Source: Pseudomonas paraeruginosa PA7 (GTDB taxonomy: Bacteria > Pseudomonadota > Gammaproteobacteria > Pseudomonadales > Pseudomonadaceae). Taken from it: a stretch of DNA of 64,000 nucleotides. Location: positions 6,006,501 through 6,070,500 of the forward strand of contig NC_009656.1 of the NCBI RefSeq assembly GCF_000017205.1. Direction: 5' to 3'. Under the pieces are notes generated by a model. That model was not told where the DNA came from. It was given only the letters and a program-made list of their open reading frames with translations, and searched no databases. Positions 1 to 9,528 of the stretch are shown here, piece by piece; the first letter of the stretch is position 1; every line of letters begins with the position of its first letter. A program made the position numbers and the translations under genes.

Positions 1-134
1 GCGCAACAGGCCCTGACCGGCTGCGCGAAAAGGCGGCCGATGGTACCTCGGCTGGCGAACGATACGAGACTTTCTGGATTGCCGGCGCAGGGTAACAGCA
101 GCGCCGCGCGGGGAAAACAGGCAAGAAACAGACC

Positions 135-164
135 ATGCCCCCGGCGGCGCTCCACCGGGGGCAT
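135..164 (-). terminator. Rho-independent-type terminator after opgH
   Basis: Perfect 10-bp stem (ATGCCCCCGG at 135-144 with its complement at 155-164) and a 10-nt loop, just past the opgH stop. On the minus strand it runs into a moderately T-rich stretch (GGTCTGTTTCTTG). It closes the opgGH operon. Bases 1-134 hold no gene I can support. Confidence 0.7.
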
Positions 165-168
165 GGGA

Positions 169-2751
169 TCAGGACTGGGCGGCGGGCAGCAGGCCGGCGT
201 CGCCGGGCACTACCTGGGCCAGCGGTACGCTGGCCGCGTGGGGGTCGTCCGCCTCGGCCTTGCGCCAGCGGCCGAGCCAATCGTCGCGGTTCTCTTCCCA
301 GACCTGCGCATGCAGGCGCGAAAGTGCTACCGGGTCACTCAACAGGGCCAGGCGCGTGGCACCGTCGAGCTGTTCCGGGCCCTTCTCGATGGCCTTGCCG
401 ATACGCTCGCCGCGCACCGTCTCGATGGCTTGCGCACGGTTGTGGCGAGCCGTGCCCATGGCACAGGCCAGGGCGTTGAGCAACGGATCGACGGCGGCCT
501 TGAGGAAGCCGTCCTTGAGCGCATGCCAGCGGTTCTCGTAGGTGTACTCGTCGGTCGCGCGCAGCTCGCGCGGGGTGTCGTACTCCTCGGGAATCAGGAA
601 CAACTTTTCGTCGCGGGCGCGCAGGCCCAGCTTGACCCGGCTGGAAATCACCGACACGGGGATCGACAGCATCAGCGAGCCGACGATCGGCGACAGCCAC
701 CACAGGAAGCGCGGGTTGAGCCAGGCCACCAGCAGGGTCCAGGCAAGGCCCAGCAGGGTCTGCATGCCATGCCGGCGGATCGCCTCGCTCCAGGGGGTGG
801 CGTCGTCGTCGCGCTGCGGCGAGTTCCACTGCACCGACCAGCCGAGGAAAGCGGCGAGCACGAAGCGGGTATGGAAGAGCATCCGCACCGGCGCCAGCAG
901 CACCGAGAAGAACATCTCCAGGAGCATGCTCAGGGTCACCCGGATCACCCCGCCGAACCCCTTGGCGCCCTTGGCCCAGATCAGCATCACGCTGAGCAGC
1001 TTGGGCAGGAACAGCAGGGTCAGGGTGGTGGAGAACAGCGCGATGGCCTTCTCCGGGTGCCACTGCGGCCAGATCGGGAACAGCTGCCGCGGTTCCAGGA
1101 AGTACTGCGGCTCCATCAGCTGATGCACCGCCAGCAGCGCGGTGGAAAGCACGAGGAAGAAGAACCACAGCGGCGCCGACAGGTAGGACATCACCCCGGT
1201 GAGGAACACCGCGCGGTGCACCGGGTGCATGCCCTTGACCAGGAACAGGCGGAAGTTCATCAGGTTGCCGTGGCACCAGCGGCGGTCGCGCTTGAGTTCG
1301 TCGAGCAGGTTCGGCGGCAGTTCTTCGTAGCTGCCGTCGAGGTCGTAGGCGATCCACACGCCCCAGCCGGCACGGCGCATCAACGCGGCCTCGACGAAGT
1401 CGTGGGAAAGGATCGCGCCGGCGAACGAGCCCTTGCCCGGCAACGGCGCCAGGGCGCAATGGTCGATGAAGGGCTGCATGCGGATGATCGCGTTGTGCCC
1501 CCAGTAGTGCGACTCGCCGAGCTGCCAGAAATGCAGGCCGGCAGTGAACAGCGGGCCGTAGACGCGGGTGGCGAACTGCTGCATGCGCGCATACAGGGTG
1601 TCCATGCCGGACGCCTTCGGCGCGGTCTGGATGATCCCCGCCTCAGGATTGGCCTCCATCAGCCGCACCAGCTTGGCCAGGCAGTCGCCGCTCATCACGC
1701 TGTCGGCGTCCATCACCACCATGTAGCGGTAGTCGCCGCCCCAGCGCCGGCAGAAGTCGTCGATGTTGCCGCTCTTGCGCTTCACCCGGCGCCGCCGGCG
1801 ACGGTAGAAGATCTTGCCGAAGCCCCTGGTCTCGCGGCACAGCTCGAGCCAGGCCTGCTGCTCGGCGACGGCGATATCGGGATCGTTGGTGTCGCTGAGG
1901 ACGAAGAAGTCGAAGCGCTCCATCTCGCCGGTGGCGGCCATCGACTCGACGGTCGCCCGCAGGCCGGCGAACACCCGCGGCACGTCTTCGTTGCAGATCG
2001 GCATGACGATCGCCGTGCGCGCGTCGGCGGCGATCGGCTCGCTGCCGGCGCTGCTGCCGGAAATCCGGTAGCGGTCGCGCCCGGTGAGCAGCTCCCAGAA
2101 GCCCATCAGGGCGGTCCAGAAGCCGGCCGAGACCCAGCAGAAGAGGATCGCGAAGAGCGCCAGGATGCCGAACTGGATGACGTAGGGCAGGACCTGCTGG
2201 ACGGTGTCCAGGAGACTCTGCCGGGTAAGTTCCTCCAGGTCGACGAAGGCCCAGCCCTGGTACGGCAGGATACCTTTCATGTAGTAGGTGGCGACCGAGG
2301 TCTGCGCCAGCATCAGCAGCAGCAGGATGAACCGGCGCAGCGAGCCGACCCGCTGCCAGCGCGCGCGCGGCAGGGCGCGCTTGGGCTTGGGCGGGTTGCT
2401 GCGGCCGGTCAGCCGACGCCAGCCACGCACCAGGATGTTGGTGCGCCAGGGCTCGGGGATCACCTTGGTGCGGCGGATCGGCGGGGAAATCTTGAGGAAG
2501 GTGCGGCCCTGGGCGTCGACGCCGAACATCTCGGCGTCGTCCAGTTCGGGGCTGCCCAGTTGCAGGCGGGCGCGTACCGAAGCCAGGGCGGGATCGCCCC
2601 CGGCTTCGCTGGCGGCACCTTCTCCCGCCAGGCGAGCATGCAGCTCGGAGAAGGAAGCGGACTCGCCGAGCCGGGCCCGCTCCTCTTCCGCCAGGGGAAG
2701 ATGAGCGAGGTAGTCGGCCAGCGGCGCTTTCGGGGTAGATGGGTTATTCAT
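169..2751 (-). CDS. opgH: OpgH (MdoH), glucans biosynthesis glucosyltransferase H
   Basis: Inner-membrane glycosyltransferase that makes the beta-1,2 glucan backbone of osmoregulated periplasmic glucans from UDP-glucose. The 860-aa protein has the GT2 layout: two membrane segments in roughly residues 135-215, a cytosolic domain with the processive-transferase signature (SDTND near 285, MDADS near 345, SHD near 450, KRDRRW near 495), then several more membrane segments and a cytosolic tail. Its ATG lies inside the end of opgG (8-bp overlap), so the two are co-translated. Length and motifs are normal for the family. Confident. Confidence 0.95.
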   Translation of the reverse strand: MNNPSTPKAPLADYLAHLPLAEEERARLGESASFSELHARLAGEGAASEAGGDPALASVRARLQLGSPELDDAEMFGVDAQGRTFLKISPPIRRTKVIPEPWRTNILVRGWRRLTGRSNPPKPKRALPRARWQRVGSLRRFILLLLMLAQTSVATYYMKGILPYQGWAFVDLEELTRQSLLDTVQQVLPYVIQFGILALFAILFCWVSAGFWTALMGFWELLTGRDRYRISGSSAGSEPIAADARTAIVMPICNEDVPRVFAGLRATVESMAATGEMERFDFFVLSDTNDPDIAVAEQQAWLELCRETRGFGKIFYRRRRRRVKRKSGNIDDFCRRWGGDYRYMVVMDADSVMSGDCLAKLVRLMEANPEAGIIQTAPKASGMDTLYARMQQFATRVYGPLFTAGLHFWQLGESHYWGHNAIIRMQPFIDHCALAPLPGKGSFAGAILSHDFVEAALMRRAGWGVWIAYDLDGSYEELPPNLLDELKRDRRWCHGNLMNFRLFLVKGMHPVHRAVFLTGVMSYLSAPLWFFFLVLSTALLAVHQLMEPQYFLEPRQLFPIWPQWHPEKAIALFSTTLTLLFLPKLLSVMLIWAKGAKGFGGVIRVTLSMLLEMFFSVLLAPVRMLFHTRFVLAAFLGWSVQWNSPQRDDDATPWSEAIRRHGMQTLLGLAWTLLVAWLNPRFLWWLSPIVGSLMLSIPVSVISSRVKLGLRARDEKLFLIPEEYDTPRELRATDEYTYENRWHALKDGFLKAAVDPLLNALACAMGTARHNRAQAIETVRGERIGKAIEKGPEQLDGATRLALLSDPVALSRLHAQVWEENRDDWLGRWRKAEADDPHAASVPLAQVVPGDAGLLPAAQS

Positions 2752-4321
2752 CGGCAGGCAGCTGATAGCTCCAGGTTTCGCTCAGTGGCTTCTGCGCCTC
2801 GTCGACCAGCGCCGCGCGCATTTCCACCGGCTTTTTCGGATCCTTGACCTTGATCCGCAGCGTCAGGCGCCAGCCTTTCAGGACCGGGTTGTAACGCAGG
2901 CTGTTCTCCACCACTTCGGCGTTGCTGTCGGTGCTGACCTGGGTGGTCACCGGCGCATCCGGCGCCAGGTCCTTCAGGGCCGGCCCTTCGAAGTCGACGA
3001 CCAGGGCGGTGCTGCCGTCCTGCTGGCGGATCAGGTTCTTCTGCTTCACGTCGCCGACCGAGCGCATGGTCTGCTTGACCCAGGAGGACTTCGGGTCGTG
3101 CAGCTCGTCTTCATCCATGGTCCAGTGCAGGCGATAGGCGAAGTCCAGCGGCTTTCCGACCTCGGGCTGGGTCTCGGGGTTCCAGAACGCGACGATATTG
3201 TCGTTGGTTTCGTCCGGGGTCGGGATCTCCACCAGTTCCACGGTGCCCTTGCCCCAGTCGCCCTTCGGCTCGATCCAGGCGCTCGGGCGCAGGTCGTAGC
3301 GGTCGTCCAGGTCTTCGTAGCGGGAGAACTCGCGGCCGCGCTGGAGCAGGCCGAAGCCTTTCGGGTTCTCGACGCTGAAGGTGCTCACCGACAGGTGCTT
3401 CGGATTGTTCAGCGGACGCCACAGCCACTCGCCGTTGCCGGCATGGATCTGCAGGCCGCTGGAGTCATGCAGCTCGGGACGGAAGTTGTGCTGCTCGGAC
3501 GGCTGGTTGGAGCCGAACAGGTACATGCTGGTCAGCGGCGCCAGGCCCAGCTTGCTGACTTTCTCGCGGAGGAACACGCGGGCCTGCACATCCATCACCG
3601 CGTCCTTGCCCGGACGCAGGACGAAGCGGTAGGCGCCGGTGGCGCGCGGCGAGTCGAGCAGGGCATAGATCACCAGTTGCTTGTCCTGCGCCTTCGGCCG
3701 CTCGATCCAGAACTCGCGGAAGCGCGGGAACTCCTCGCCGGACGGCAATGCGGTGTCGATCGCCAGGCCGCGCGCGGACAGGCCGTAGACCTGGCCCTTG
3801 CCGACCACGCGGAAATAGCTCGCGCCGAGGAAGGTGGCGATCTCGTCCTGCTTGTCGGCCTGGTTGATCGGGTAGAGCACGCGGAAGCCGGCGTAGCCAA
3901 GGTCCTTGGTGGCATTCTCGTCGAACTTCAGCGATCCGAAATCGAACTTGGTGCGATCGTATTTGATCGGCTTGACCGTGGTGGCGGTCACCTCGTTGAT
4001 CTTCACTGGCGTGTCGAAGTGCATGCCCTGGTGATAGAAGCTCAGCTTGAACGGCGTCTTCAGCTTGCCCCAGTAGGCGCGTTCGTTGATGAAGCGGATC
4101 TGCTGGTAATCGGCGAACTTCATTTCGCTGAATTCCGATGGCAGGTTGCTGGTCGGCGCGGAATACTTGTCGCCAGCCAGGTCCTTGGCCTTGCTCGCCA
4201 CGTCATCGATGCTGAATGCCCATACCGGGGCGGCGACGAACGCCAGCGCGGTCGAGCCGGCCAGCAACAAGGTGCGCACGCGGGCGCGGAAATCGGTGTT
4301 TGAAACGGAACGGAAAATCAC
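2744..4321 (-). CDS. opgG: OpgG (MdoG), periplasmic glucans biosynthesis protein G
   Basis: Periplasmic protein of 525 aa required with OpgH for osmoregulated periplasmic glucans; the family is associated with the branched glucan backbone. The N-terminus has basic residues, a hydrophobic core ([14 protein letters not shown]) and a likely signal peptidase site near APVWA-FS. The rest is the all-beta OpgG fold. It is the first gene of the opgGH operon: its stop overlaps the opgH start by 8 bp (GATGAATAA). A 458-bp intergenic region upstream must carry the promoter. Confidence 0.94.
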   Translation of the reverse strand: MIFRSVSNTDFRARVRTLLLAGSTALAFVAAPVWAFSIDDVASKAKDLAGDKYSAPTSNLPSEFSEMKFADYQQIRFINERAYWGKLKTPFKLSFYHQGMHFDTPVKINEVTATTVKPIKYDRTKFDFGSLKFDENATKDLGYAGFRVLYPINQADKQDEIATFLGASYFRVVGKGQVYGLSARGLAIDTALPSGEEFPRFREFWIERPKAQDKQLVIYALLDSPRATGAYRFVLRPGKDAVMDVQARVFLREKVSKLGLAPLTSMYLFGSNQPSEQHNFRPELHDSSGLQIHAGNGEWLWRPLNNPKHLSVSTFSVENPKGFGLLQRGREFSRYEDLDDRYDLRPSAWIEPKGDWGKGTVELVEIPTPDETNDNIVAFWNPETQPEVGKPLDFAYRLHWTMDEDELHDPKSSWVKQTMRSVGDVKQKNLIRQQDGSTALVVDFEGPALKDLAPDAPVTTQVSTDSNAEVVENSLRYNPVLKGWRLTLRIKVKDPKKPVEMRAALVDEAQKPLSETWSYQLPADE

Positions 4322-4779
4322 GAGGCCCCCTCGTCCGTGAACATGAATTACTGAAGACGCCCTGACCGTTCAGGGGTCTCCCTCGGCACCTGGGTGCCGG
4401 TCGAACATGGTTTCGCCACATTCGCTGCCAAACCCGATAGATAGCCAGATTTGGCGCGATCTGACAAAAGAATGCCTGTTTCCAGTCATTCGCGTTACGT
4501 GCACCGGGCCTGGAAAACCTGGAAGCATGCCGCTCGTCGGCTAGCGACTCCAGAGGTTCCGACCCTGCCCGGGCGGAATGATTCCCGTCCTTTGGGTTGC
4601 AGGCCGCCCCGCCTCGCATCGGGATGCCAGGCGGCCTGTCCTGTACAGCATGAAATCGGCGTGCGGATGATGCACCGGGGATGTGACAAAAGGCCATGTA
4701 TCTGTCACAAAAATTAACCCTTCCGGCGCTGCCGACCCTCCCTGCAACGCAGCGGGAAACTTCCCGCGAATCCCCCCGC
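4322..4779. other. 458-bp intergenic region upstream of opgG
   Basis: No convincing gene. The only ORFs are short shadows. It separates the end of dtd from the opgG start, both on the minus strand, so it should hold the opgGH promoter and the dtd terminator. A hairpin of GCGGGAA and TTCCCGC arms lies near 4751-4767, just after dtd on the minus strand, without a strong T tract. A separate inverted repeat lies at 4682-4709. Confidence 0.6.
4682..4709. repeat. Inverted repeat TGTGACA-N14-TGTCACA
   Basis: Perfect 7-bp arms at 4682-4688 and 4703-4709 in the opgG upstream region. The TGTGA and TCACA half-sites resemble CRP/Vfr halves, but the gap between them is far longer than the 6 bases of a CRP-type site, so I do not call it one. 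It could be a hairpin or an operator for another dimer. Confidence 0.4.
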
Positions 4780-5217
4780 TCAGCACTCCAGCAGGAAGGT
4801 CACCGGGCCATCATTGACCAGGTGCACCTGCATGTCGGCGCCGAAGCGACCGGTCGCCACCTGCGGATGCGCTACGCGCGCCAGCTTCACCAGGTGCTCG
4901 AACACCGCCTCGCCCTGCGCCGGCGGCGCCGCGCTGGAAAAGCTCGGGCGCAATCCACTGCGGGTATTCGCCGCCAGGGTGAACTGCGAGACCAGCAGCA
5001 GTCCGCCCTGTACGTCCGCCAGCGAGCGATTCATCTTGCCCTCGGCGTCGCCGAACACCCGGTAGTTGAGCAGCTTGTGCAGCATCTTCGCCGCGCAGCG
5101 CTCGCCGTCCTCCGGCTCCACCCCGACCAGCACCAGCAGGCCGCGATCGATGGAACCGACTATCTCCCCGCCGACCTCCACCCGCGCCGCGCCGACGCGC
5201 TGCAGCAACGCCTTCAT
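4780..5217 (-). CDS. dtd: D-aminoacyl-tRNA deacylase (Dtd)
   Basis: Cytosolic enzyme of 145 aa that hydrolyses D-aminoacyl-tRNAs (and glycyl-tRNA-Ala), removing mischarged D-amino acids. The start MKALLQRV, the SQFTL motif in mid-protein and the C-terminal NDGPVTF block are diagnostic; the family places substrate binding at these two conserved loops. Its ATG overlaps the pip stop in an ATGA, so it is translationally coupled to pip. Location beside a D-glutamate catabolic locus fits a D-amino-acid theme, though that is only neighbourhood. Confidence 0.95.
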   Translation of the reverse strand: MKALLQRVGAARVEVGGEIVGSIDRGLLVLVGVEPEDGERCAAKMLHKLLNYRVFGDAEGKMNRSLADVQGGLLLVSQFTLAANTRSGLRPSFSSAAPPAQGEAVFEHLVKLARVAHPQVATGRFGADMQVHLVNDGPVTFLLEC

Positions 5218-6185
5218 TCGGCCTCCGGCGGCAGGTCGAGCAGACGCCGGCCAATCTCGTTGGTGGCGCGCACCAGCGCGTCGACGATGCCCGGCTCGCT
5301 GGCTGTGTGGCCGGCATCGCGGATGATTTGCAGCTCGCTGTTCGGCCAGGCCTGATGCAGGGCCCAGGCATTGTCCAGCGGGCAGATGGCGTCGTAGCGG
5401 CCATGCACGATCACGCCAGGCAGGTGGGCGATGCGGTGCATGTCGTCGAGCAACTGGTTGGGCCTGAGGAAGCCCTGGTTGACGAAGAAGTGGTTCTCGA
5501 TACGCGCGATCGACAGCGCCCTGCCCGGTTCGGTGAAGCGGTCCACCACCAGCGGGTTTGGACGCAGCGTCGCGGTGCGGCCCTCCCAGGTCGACCAGGC
5601 CTTGGCCGCGTGCATCTGGGCGATCTGGTCGCTGCCGGTGAGGCGCTTGTGGAAGGCCGCCAGCAGGTCGCCGCGCTCCTCCGGCGGGATCGGCGCGATG
5701 TAGTCCTCCCAGTAATCGGGGAACAGGCGGCTGGCGCCTTCCTGGTAGAACCAGTGGATGTCCTGCGCGCGGCAGAGGAAGATGCCGCGCAGGATCAGCG
5801 CATGGACCCGCTCGGGATGGGTCTGCGCATAGGCCAGCGACAGGGTCGAGCCCCAGGAACCGCCGAACAGCACCCACTTCTCGATCCCCAGGTGCTCGCG
5901 CAGGCGCTCCATGTCCGCCACCAGGTCCCAGGTGCTGTTGTTCTCGAGGCTGGCGTGCGGTGTGGAACGCCCGCAGCCGCGCTGGTCGAAGGTCACGATG
6001 CGATAGAGATTGGGATCGAAGAAGCGTCGCGACAGGGCATCGCAACCGGAGCCGGGACCGCCATGGACGAAGACCACCGGCAATCCGTCCGGCGAACCGC
6101 TTTCGTCGGCATACAGCACATGCGGTTCGTCGACGGCCAGCTCGTGGCGGGCGTAGGGTTTAATTTCCGGATACAGAACTAGCAT
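5214..6185 (-). CDS. pip: Proline iminopeptidase (prolyl aminopeptidase)
   Basis: Alpha/beta hydrolase of 323 aa, peptidase family S33, that removes N-terminal proline from peptides in the cytosol. Visible motifs are HGGPGSG (oxyanion region), the nucleophile elbow GGSWGSTL, and the late Asp and His of the triad (GRYDAICP and DAGHTA). I chose [10 protein letters not shown] as start because GGGAG lies a few bases upstream and the length matches the family; longer starts add a basic low-complexity extension. Forms a two-gene operon with dtd (4-bp overlap). Confidence 0.94.
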   Translation of the reverse strand: MLVLYPEIKPYARHELAVDEPHVLYADESGSPDGLPVVFVHGGPGSGCDALSRRFFDPNLYRIVTFDQRGCGRSTPHASLENNSTWDLVADMERLREHLGIEKWVLFGGSWGSTLSLAYAQTHPERVHALILRGIFLCRAQDIHWFYQEGASRLFPDYWEDYIAPIPPEERGDLLAAFHKRLTGSDQIAQMHAAKAWSTWEGRTATLRPNPLVVDRFTEPGRALSIARIENHFFVNQGFLRPNQLLDDMHRIAHLPGVIVHGRYDAICPLDNAWALHQAWPNSELQIIRDAGHTASEPGIVDALVRATNEIGRRLLDLPPEAE

Positions 6186-6367
6186 GATGCGCTCCCGAGG
6201 CGATGTGTTCGGCCCCCGGCGCAAACGTCGACAGCGGGGCCCGTCCTTTGCTCTGCCGCGCATGATACTTCGGCGCCGGAAAAAAAACCGAGCGGCTTTG
6301 GTCTCCGCCGCGCGAAGATGGCAAACGATCAATCCAGACAATGGCGCATCGCGCCGGGAGGGCGAAC

Positions 6368-6844
6368 ATGGGCGAGGCCCTGCGACACCGCATCCGCGCC
6401 GCCGGCCTGCTGGTGGTGGAGCAGCGAATCCTGCTGGTGCGCCACGAGGTCGGCGGCGACATCTACTGGATTCCGCCCGGCGGCGGCTTCGAGTCGGAAC
6501 GCGACGAGTCGACGAAGGACACCGTCAGACGCGAGTTCCTCGAGGAAACCGGCCTGCGGGTGGACGTCGGCCCGCTGGTCTACGTCCGCGAGTTCGCCGA
6601 ACCCGCCGCCGGGCGCTTCCACATGGAGCTGTTCTACCGCATCGACGACTGGCGCGGCGAACCGACCCTGGCCAACCTGAAGGGCCTGGGCGGCGACGAG
6701 TTCGATATCCGCGAGGTCGGCTGGATCGCCCGCGACGAGCTGCCTGGCCTGCCCTCCTTCTATCCGGCCGAACTGGCCGACGACGTCTGGTCGCGCCTGG
6801 AGGCAGCGACGCCGTCGATCCGCCACCTCGGCCTGCAACGCTAG
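6368..6844 (+). CDS. Nudix hydrolase
   Basis: Protein of 158 aa with a Nudix fold and a box reading GGGFESERDE...REFLEETGL. The helix residues that bind metal (REFLEETGL) are intact, but the loop between the first Gly and the next Glu has six residues rather than the usual five. Substrate is unknown; the family cleaves nucleoside diphosphates linked to another group. Start chosen at MGEALRHR, because the upstream ATG gives a short non-conserved tail. It converges on dguC with 4 bp between stops. Confidence 0.85.
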   Translation: MGEALRHRIRAAGLLVVEQRILLVRHEVGGDIYWIPPGGGFESERDESTKDTVRREFLEETGLRVDVGPLVYVREFAEPAAGRFHMELFYRIDDWRGEPTLANLKGLGGDEFDIREVGWIARDELPGLPSFYPAELADDVWSRLEAATPSIRHLGLQR

Positions 6845-6848
6845 ACGC

Positions 6849-7748
6849 TCACTGCACCGGATCGCTGGTGGGCTTCTCGAGGATCGCCTTCAACTCGCTG
6901 GTCATGGGGAACTCCAGGTTCAGCCCCTTGGGCGGGATCGGCTGCTGGAACCAGCGTTGGTAGATGCCCTGGATCTCGCCCGAACGGTACAGCCCGGCCA
7001 GGGTCTCGTTGACCAGGGCGAGGAACTGCGGGTCGTCCTTGCGCACCATGCAACTGTAGATTTCCCGCGACTGCGGCTCGCCGACCACCACCCAGTCGTG
7101 CGGCTGGCGCGCCTTGGCGCGTTCGCCATAAAGCAGCGCATCGTCCATGTAGAAGGCCACCGCGCGACCCGATTGCAGCATCTGGAAGGCTTCGCCGTGG
7201 TCCTTGGCGCTGACCACGTTCATCCCCAGCTTGTGCTCGGCGTTGTAGTTCTTCAGGTAGCGCTCGTTGGTGGTGCCGGCGGTGGTCACCACGTTCCGGC
7301 CCTTGAGATCGTCGAAGTGGGCGATGCCGCTGTCCTTGCGGGTCAGCAACTGGCCCTTGACGTAGATGAAGCCGTAGGAGAACGCCACCTGCTTCTGCCG
7401 CTCGGCGGTGACCCCGGTGGAGCCGCATTCCAGGTCGACGGTGCCGTTCTGCACCAGCGGGATGCGGGTCTGCGAGGTGACCAGGTTGTACTTCACCCTG
7501 AGCTCCGGCTTGCCGAGGGTGGCCTTCAGCCGCTCCACCACCTTGCCGGCCAGGTCCACCGAATAGCCCATGGGCCGGCCGCTGTTGTCGCCAAGGTAGG
7601 AAAAGGGCACCGAGGCATCGCGATAACCCAGGGTTATCGTGCCGTTGTCGGCGACCTTCTTCAGGGTGCCGCTGAGTTCCTCGGCCTGAGCGGCGCCGAT
7701 GGCGAGCGACAGGGAGAATGCGAGAGTGCTGGATACAAGGGTTTTCAT
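6849..7748 (-). CDS. dguC: DguC, periplasmic substrate-binding protein of the D-glutamate locus
   Basis: A 299-aa family 3 solute-binding protein with an N-terminal signal peptide (cleavage near AQA-EE). It has the GYRDASVPFSY start and a VDLECGSTG block typical of glutamate/aspartate binding proteins. In PAO1 the dguABC genes serve D-glutamate utilisation (knowledge from memory). No permease or ATPase genes sit beside it, so it must feed a transporter elsewhere or act as a sensor component. Transcribed behind dguB and dguA. Confidence 0.85.
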   Translation of the reverse strand: MKTLVSSTLAFSLSLAIGAAQAEELSGTLKKVADNGTITLGYRDASVPFSYLGDNSGRPMGYSVDLAGKVVERLKATLGKPELRVKYNLVTSQTRIPLVQNGTVDLECGSTGVTAERQKQVAFSYGFIYVKGQLLTRKDSGIAHFDDLKGRNVVTTAGTTNERYLKNYNAEHKLGMNVVSAKDHGEAFQMLQSGRAVAFYMDDALLYGERAKARQPHDWVVVGEPQSREIYSCMVRKDDPQFLALVNETLAGLYRSGEIQGIYQRWFQQPIPPKGLNLEFPMTSELKAILEKPTSDPVQ

Positions 7749-7790
7749 CGGAGGTTCTGCCTCTTTTTTCTTATGGCTATGGAAAGGAAG

Positions 7791-8141
7791 TCAGCCCCTG
7801 GCCGCCACCACGGTGATCTCCACCAGCACCGACGGACGCGCCAGCTCCGCCTGCACGGTGGTCCGGCTAGGCGCCTGGCCGGTCGGCAACCACTGGGTCC
7901 AGACCTCGTTCAGGGCGGCGAAATCGCGGGCGATGTCCTTCAGGTAGATGGTCGCGCTGAGGATACGCTCCTTGCGCGACCCGGCCTCGGCCAGCAGCGC
8001 GTCGATCTTCGCCAGTACCTCGCGGGTCTGGCCGTGGATGTCCTCGGCCTGGTCCGGTACCTGGCCGGAAAGAAACACCAGGGCCTCGAAGCAGACCGCG
8101 GCGGACAGGCGGTCGTTGGTGGCGATACGGGTCGGTTGCAT
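7791..8141 (-). CDS. dguB: DguB, RidA/YjgF-family enamine/imine deaminase
   Basis: RidA-fold protein of 116 aa. RidA proteins hydrolyse reactive 2-imino or enamine acids to 2-oxo acids. The pairing with DguA makes chemical sense: an FAD-dependent dehydrogenase oxidises D-glutamate to an imino acid and the RidA partner would help release 2-oxoglutarate. Motifs: an early LVFLSGQV-like block and the conserved C-terminal RTTVQAELARPSVLVEI block containing the family Arg. It lies 24 bp downstream of dguA and 42 bp upstream of dguC. Confidence 0.85.
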   Translation of the reverse strand: MQPTRIATNDRLSAAVCFEALVFLSGQVPDQAEDIHGQTREVLAKIDALLAEAGSRKERILSATIYLKDIARDFAALNEVWTQWLPTGQAPSRTTVQAELARPSVLVEITVVAARG

Positions 8142-8165
8142 GGGAATGCTCCAGGTCGGGGGAAG

Positions 8166-9416
8166 TCAGCCGGCCAGCGCGCCGCGCGGCAGCAGGCCGG
8201 TGGTGTCGATGCTCGGCGTGCGTCGACCGATCTGTTCGGCCAGCAGGCGCCCGCTGCCGCAGGCCAGGGTGAAGCCGAGCGCGCCGTGGCCGAGGTTGAG
8301 CCAGAGATTGCGGTAGCCGCCGTTGCCCACCAGCGGCACGCCGGTGGGTGTGGCCGGACGCATGCCGGCCCACTCGGCGGCGGCATCGAAGTCACCGCCC
8401 AGCGGGAAGGTGTCCCGCGCCTGCTGGCGCAGCAGCGCCAGGCGGGCGGGTTCGAGAGCGGGATCGAAGCCGACGATGTCGACCATCGCGGCGATCCGCA
8501 GCCGCTCGCCGATCCGCGCATAGACGATCTTGCGGTCGTAGTCGGTGATGCTGGTCTCCGGCGCCCGGTGCTGCGCGCCGATCGGCAAGGTCAGGCTGTA
8601 GCCCTTGAGCGGGTACAGCGGCAGGCGCAGACCCGGCAGCATCAACTCGGCGCTGCGGTAGCCGGCGGCCAGTACCACATGCTCGGCCTCGATGAGATCG
8701 CCGCCGACCTCGACGCCACGCACCGCCCTGCCCGCCTCGGCGATCTTCGTCACCCGGCGGCCATACAGCAGCCGGCAACGTCCGGAAGCCTGCAGGCGCT
8801 CGACAAGTCGCACGCAGAAGGCGTGGCAGTCGGCGACCTCCTCGTCCGGCGTATGGATGGCACCGACCAGCGGCACCTCGGCCAGGGCCGGCTCCAGCGC
8901 GCGGCACTCGGCGGCGGACAGGACGAACTGGGCGGCGGGATCGGCCAGGCCCTGGCGCGCGTGCTCGAAGCTCGCCGAGCGACGGAATGCCACCAGCTTG
9001 CCGTTGCGCCGCCAGTCGAAGCCGACGAGGCCGTCGTCCTCGCGCCAGACCTGCAGGGTGCGCTGGCTGAACAACGCCAGGCGCAGCAGGTGCGCGGCAT
9101 TGCGCCGGTTCAGCGAACCGCGGCAGGCCGCGAGGAAGCCCAGCAGCCAGCGCCACTGCGCCGGATCGAAGCGCGGCCGCAGGCGCAGCGGCGCGTCGTC
9201 GCGCAGCAGCCAGCCGAGCGCCTGGATCGGTACGCCGCTATCGGCCAGCGGCGCCACGTAGCGATAGGACAGTTGGCCGCCGTTGGCGTAGCTGGTCTCC
9301 AGGCCACCCCGCTCGCGCGCCTCCACCAGGGTCACCTCGAATCCTTCGCGAACCAGGGCGTAGGCCGTGGCCAGGCCGACGACGCCGGCGCCGATGATGC
9401 AAACCCGCTGAACCAT
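8166..9416 (-). CDS. dguA: DguA, FAD-dependent D-amino acid (D-glutamate) dehydrogenase
   Basis: Flavoprotein of 416 aa, DadA/DAO family, that oxidises D-amino acids. The N-terminal dinucleotide-binding motif (GAGVVGLATAYAL) is complete, and the C-terminal GHGALGFTLACGSG FAD block is present. In PAO1 the orthologue is assigned to D-glutamate catabolism; substrate here is inferred from context. First gene of dguABC, divergent from the LysR regulator dguR with about 110 bp between starts. Confidence 0.87.
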   Translation of the reverse strand: MVQRVCIIGAGVVGLATAYALVREGFEVTLVEARERGGLETSYANGGQLSYRYVAPLADSGVPIQALGWLLRDDAPLRLRPRFDPAQWRWLLGFLAACRGSLNRRNAAHLLRLALFSQRTLQVWREDDGLVGFDWRRNGKLVAFRRSASFEHARQGLADPAAQFVLSAAECRALEPALAEVPLVGAIHTPDEEVADCHAFCVRLVERLQASGRCRLLYGRRVTKIAEAGRAVRGVEVGGDLIEAEHVVLAAGYRSAELMLPGLRLPLYPLKGYSLTLPIGAQHRAPETSITDYDRKIVYARIGERLRIAAMVDIVGFDPALEPARLALLRQQARDTFPLGGDFDAAAEWAGMRPATPTGVPLVGNGGYRNLWLNLGHGALGFTLACGSGRLLAEQIGRRTPSIDTTGLLPRGALAG

Positions 9417-9528
9417 GACAGTCGCTATCCAGGTGATATCCAGGGCTTCGACGATAGGCGCGGATGACAGCGACAGGACAATGAATAAAGATGGCCAGGG
9501 TATAAGTTCAGGTTATGGGTCCGCGCCA

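Noticed and set aside
40..2847. A 935-codon plus-strand open frame over opgH and the end of opgG
   Set aside because: It is a shadow of opgH in GC-rich DNA: low complexity, no start signal, no recognisable domain. The same holds for other long opposite-strand frames over opgG, hutI/hutH2, the NCS1 permease, estA, typA, glnA and gpmI.
4682..4709. Candidate CRP/Vfr site
   Set aside because: The half-sites are too far apart (18 bases between TGTGA and TCACA instead of 6).
9415..9528. Longer DguR starting at 9415
   Set aside because: It would overlap the dguA start and add 38 residues absent from LysR proteins, which begin at the helix-turn-helix.
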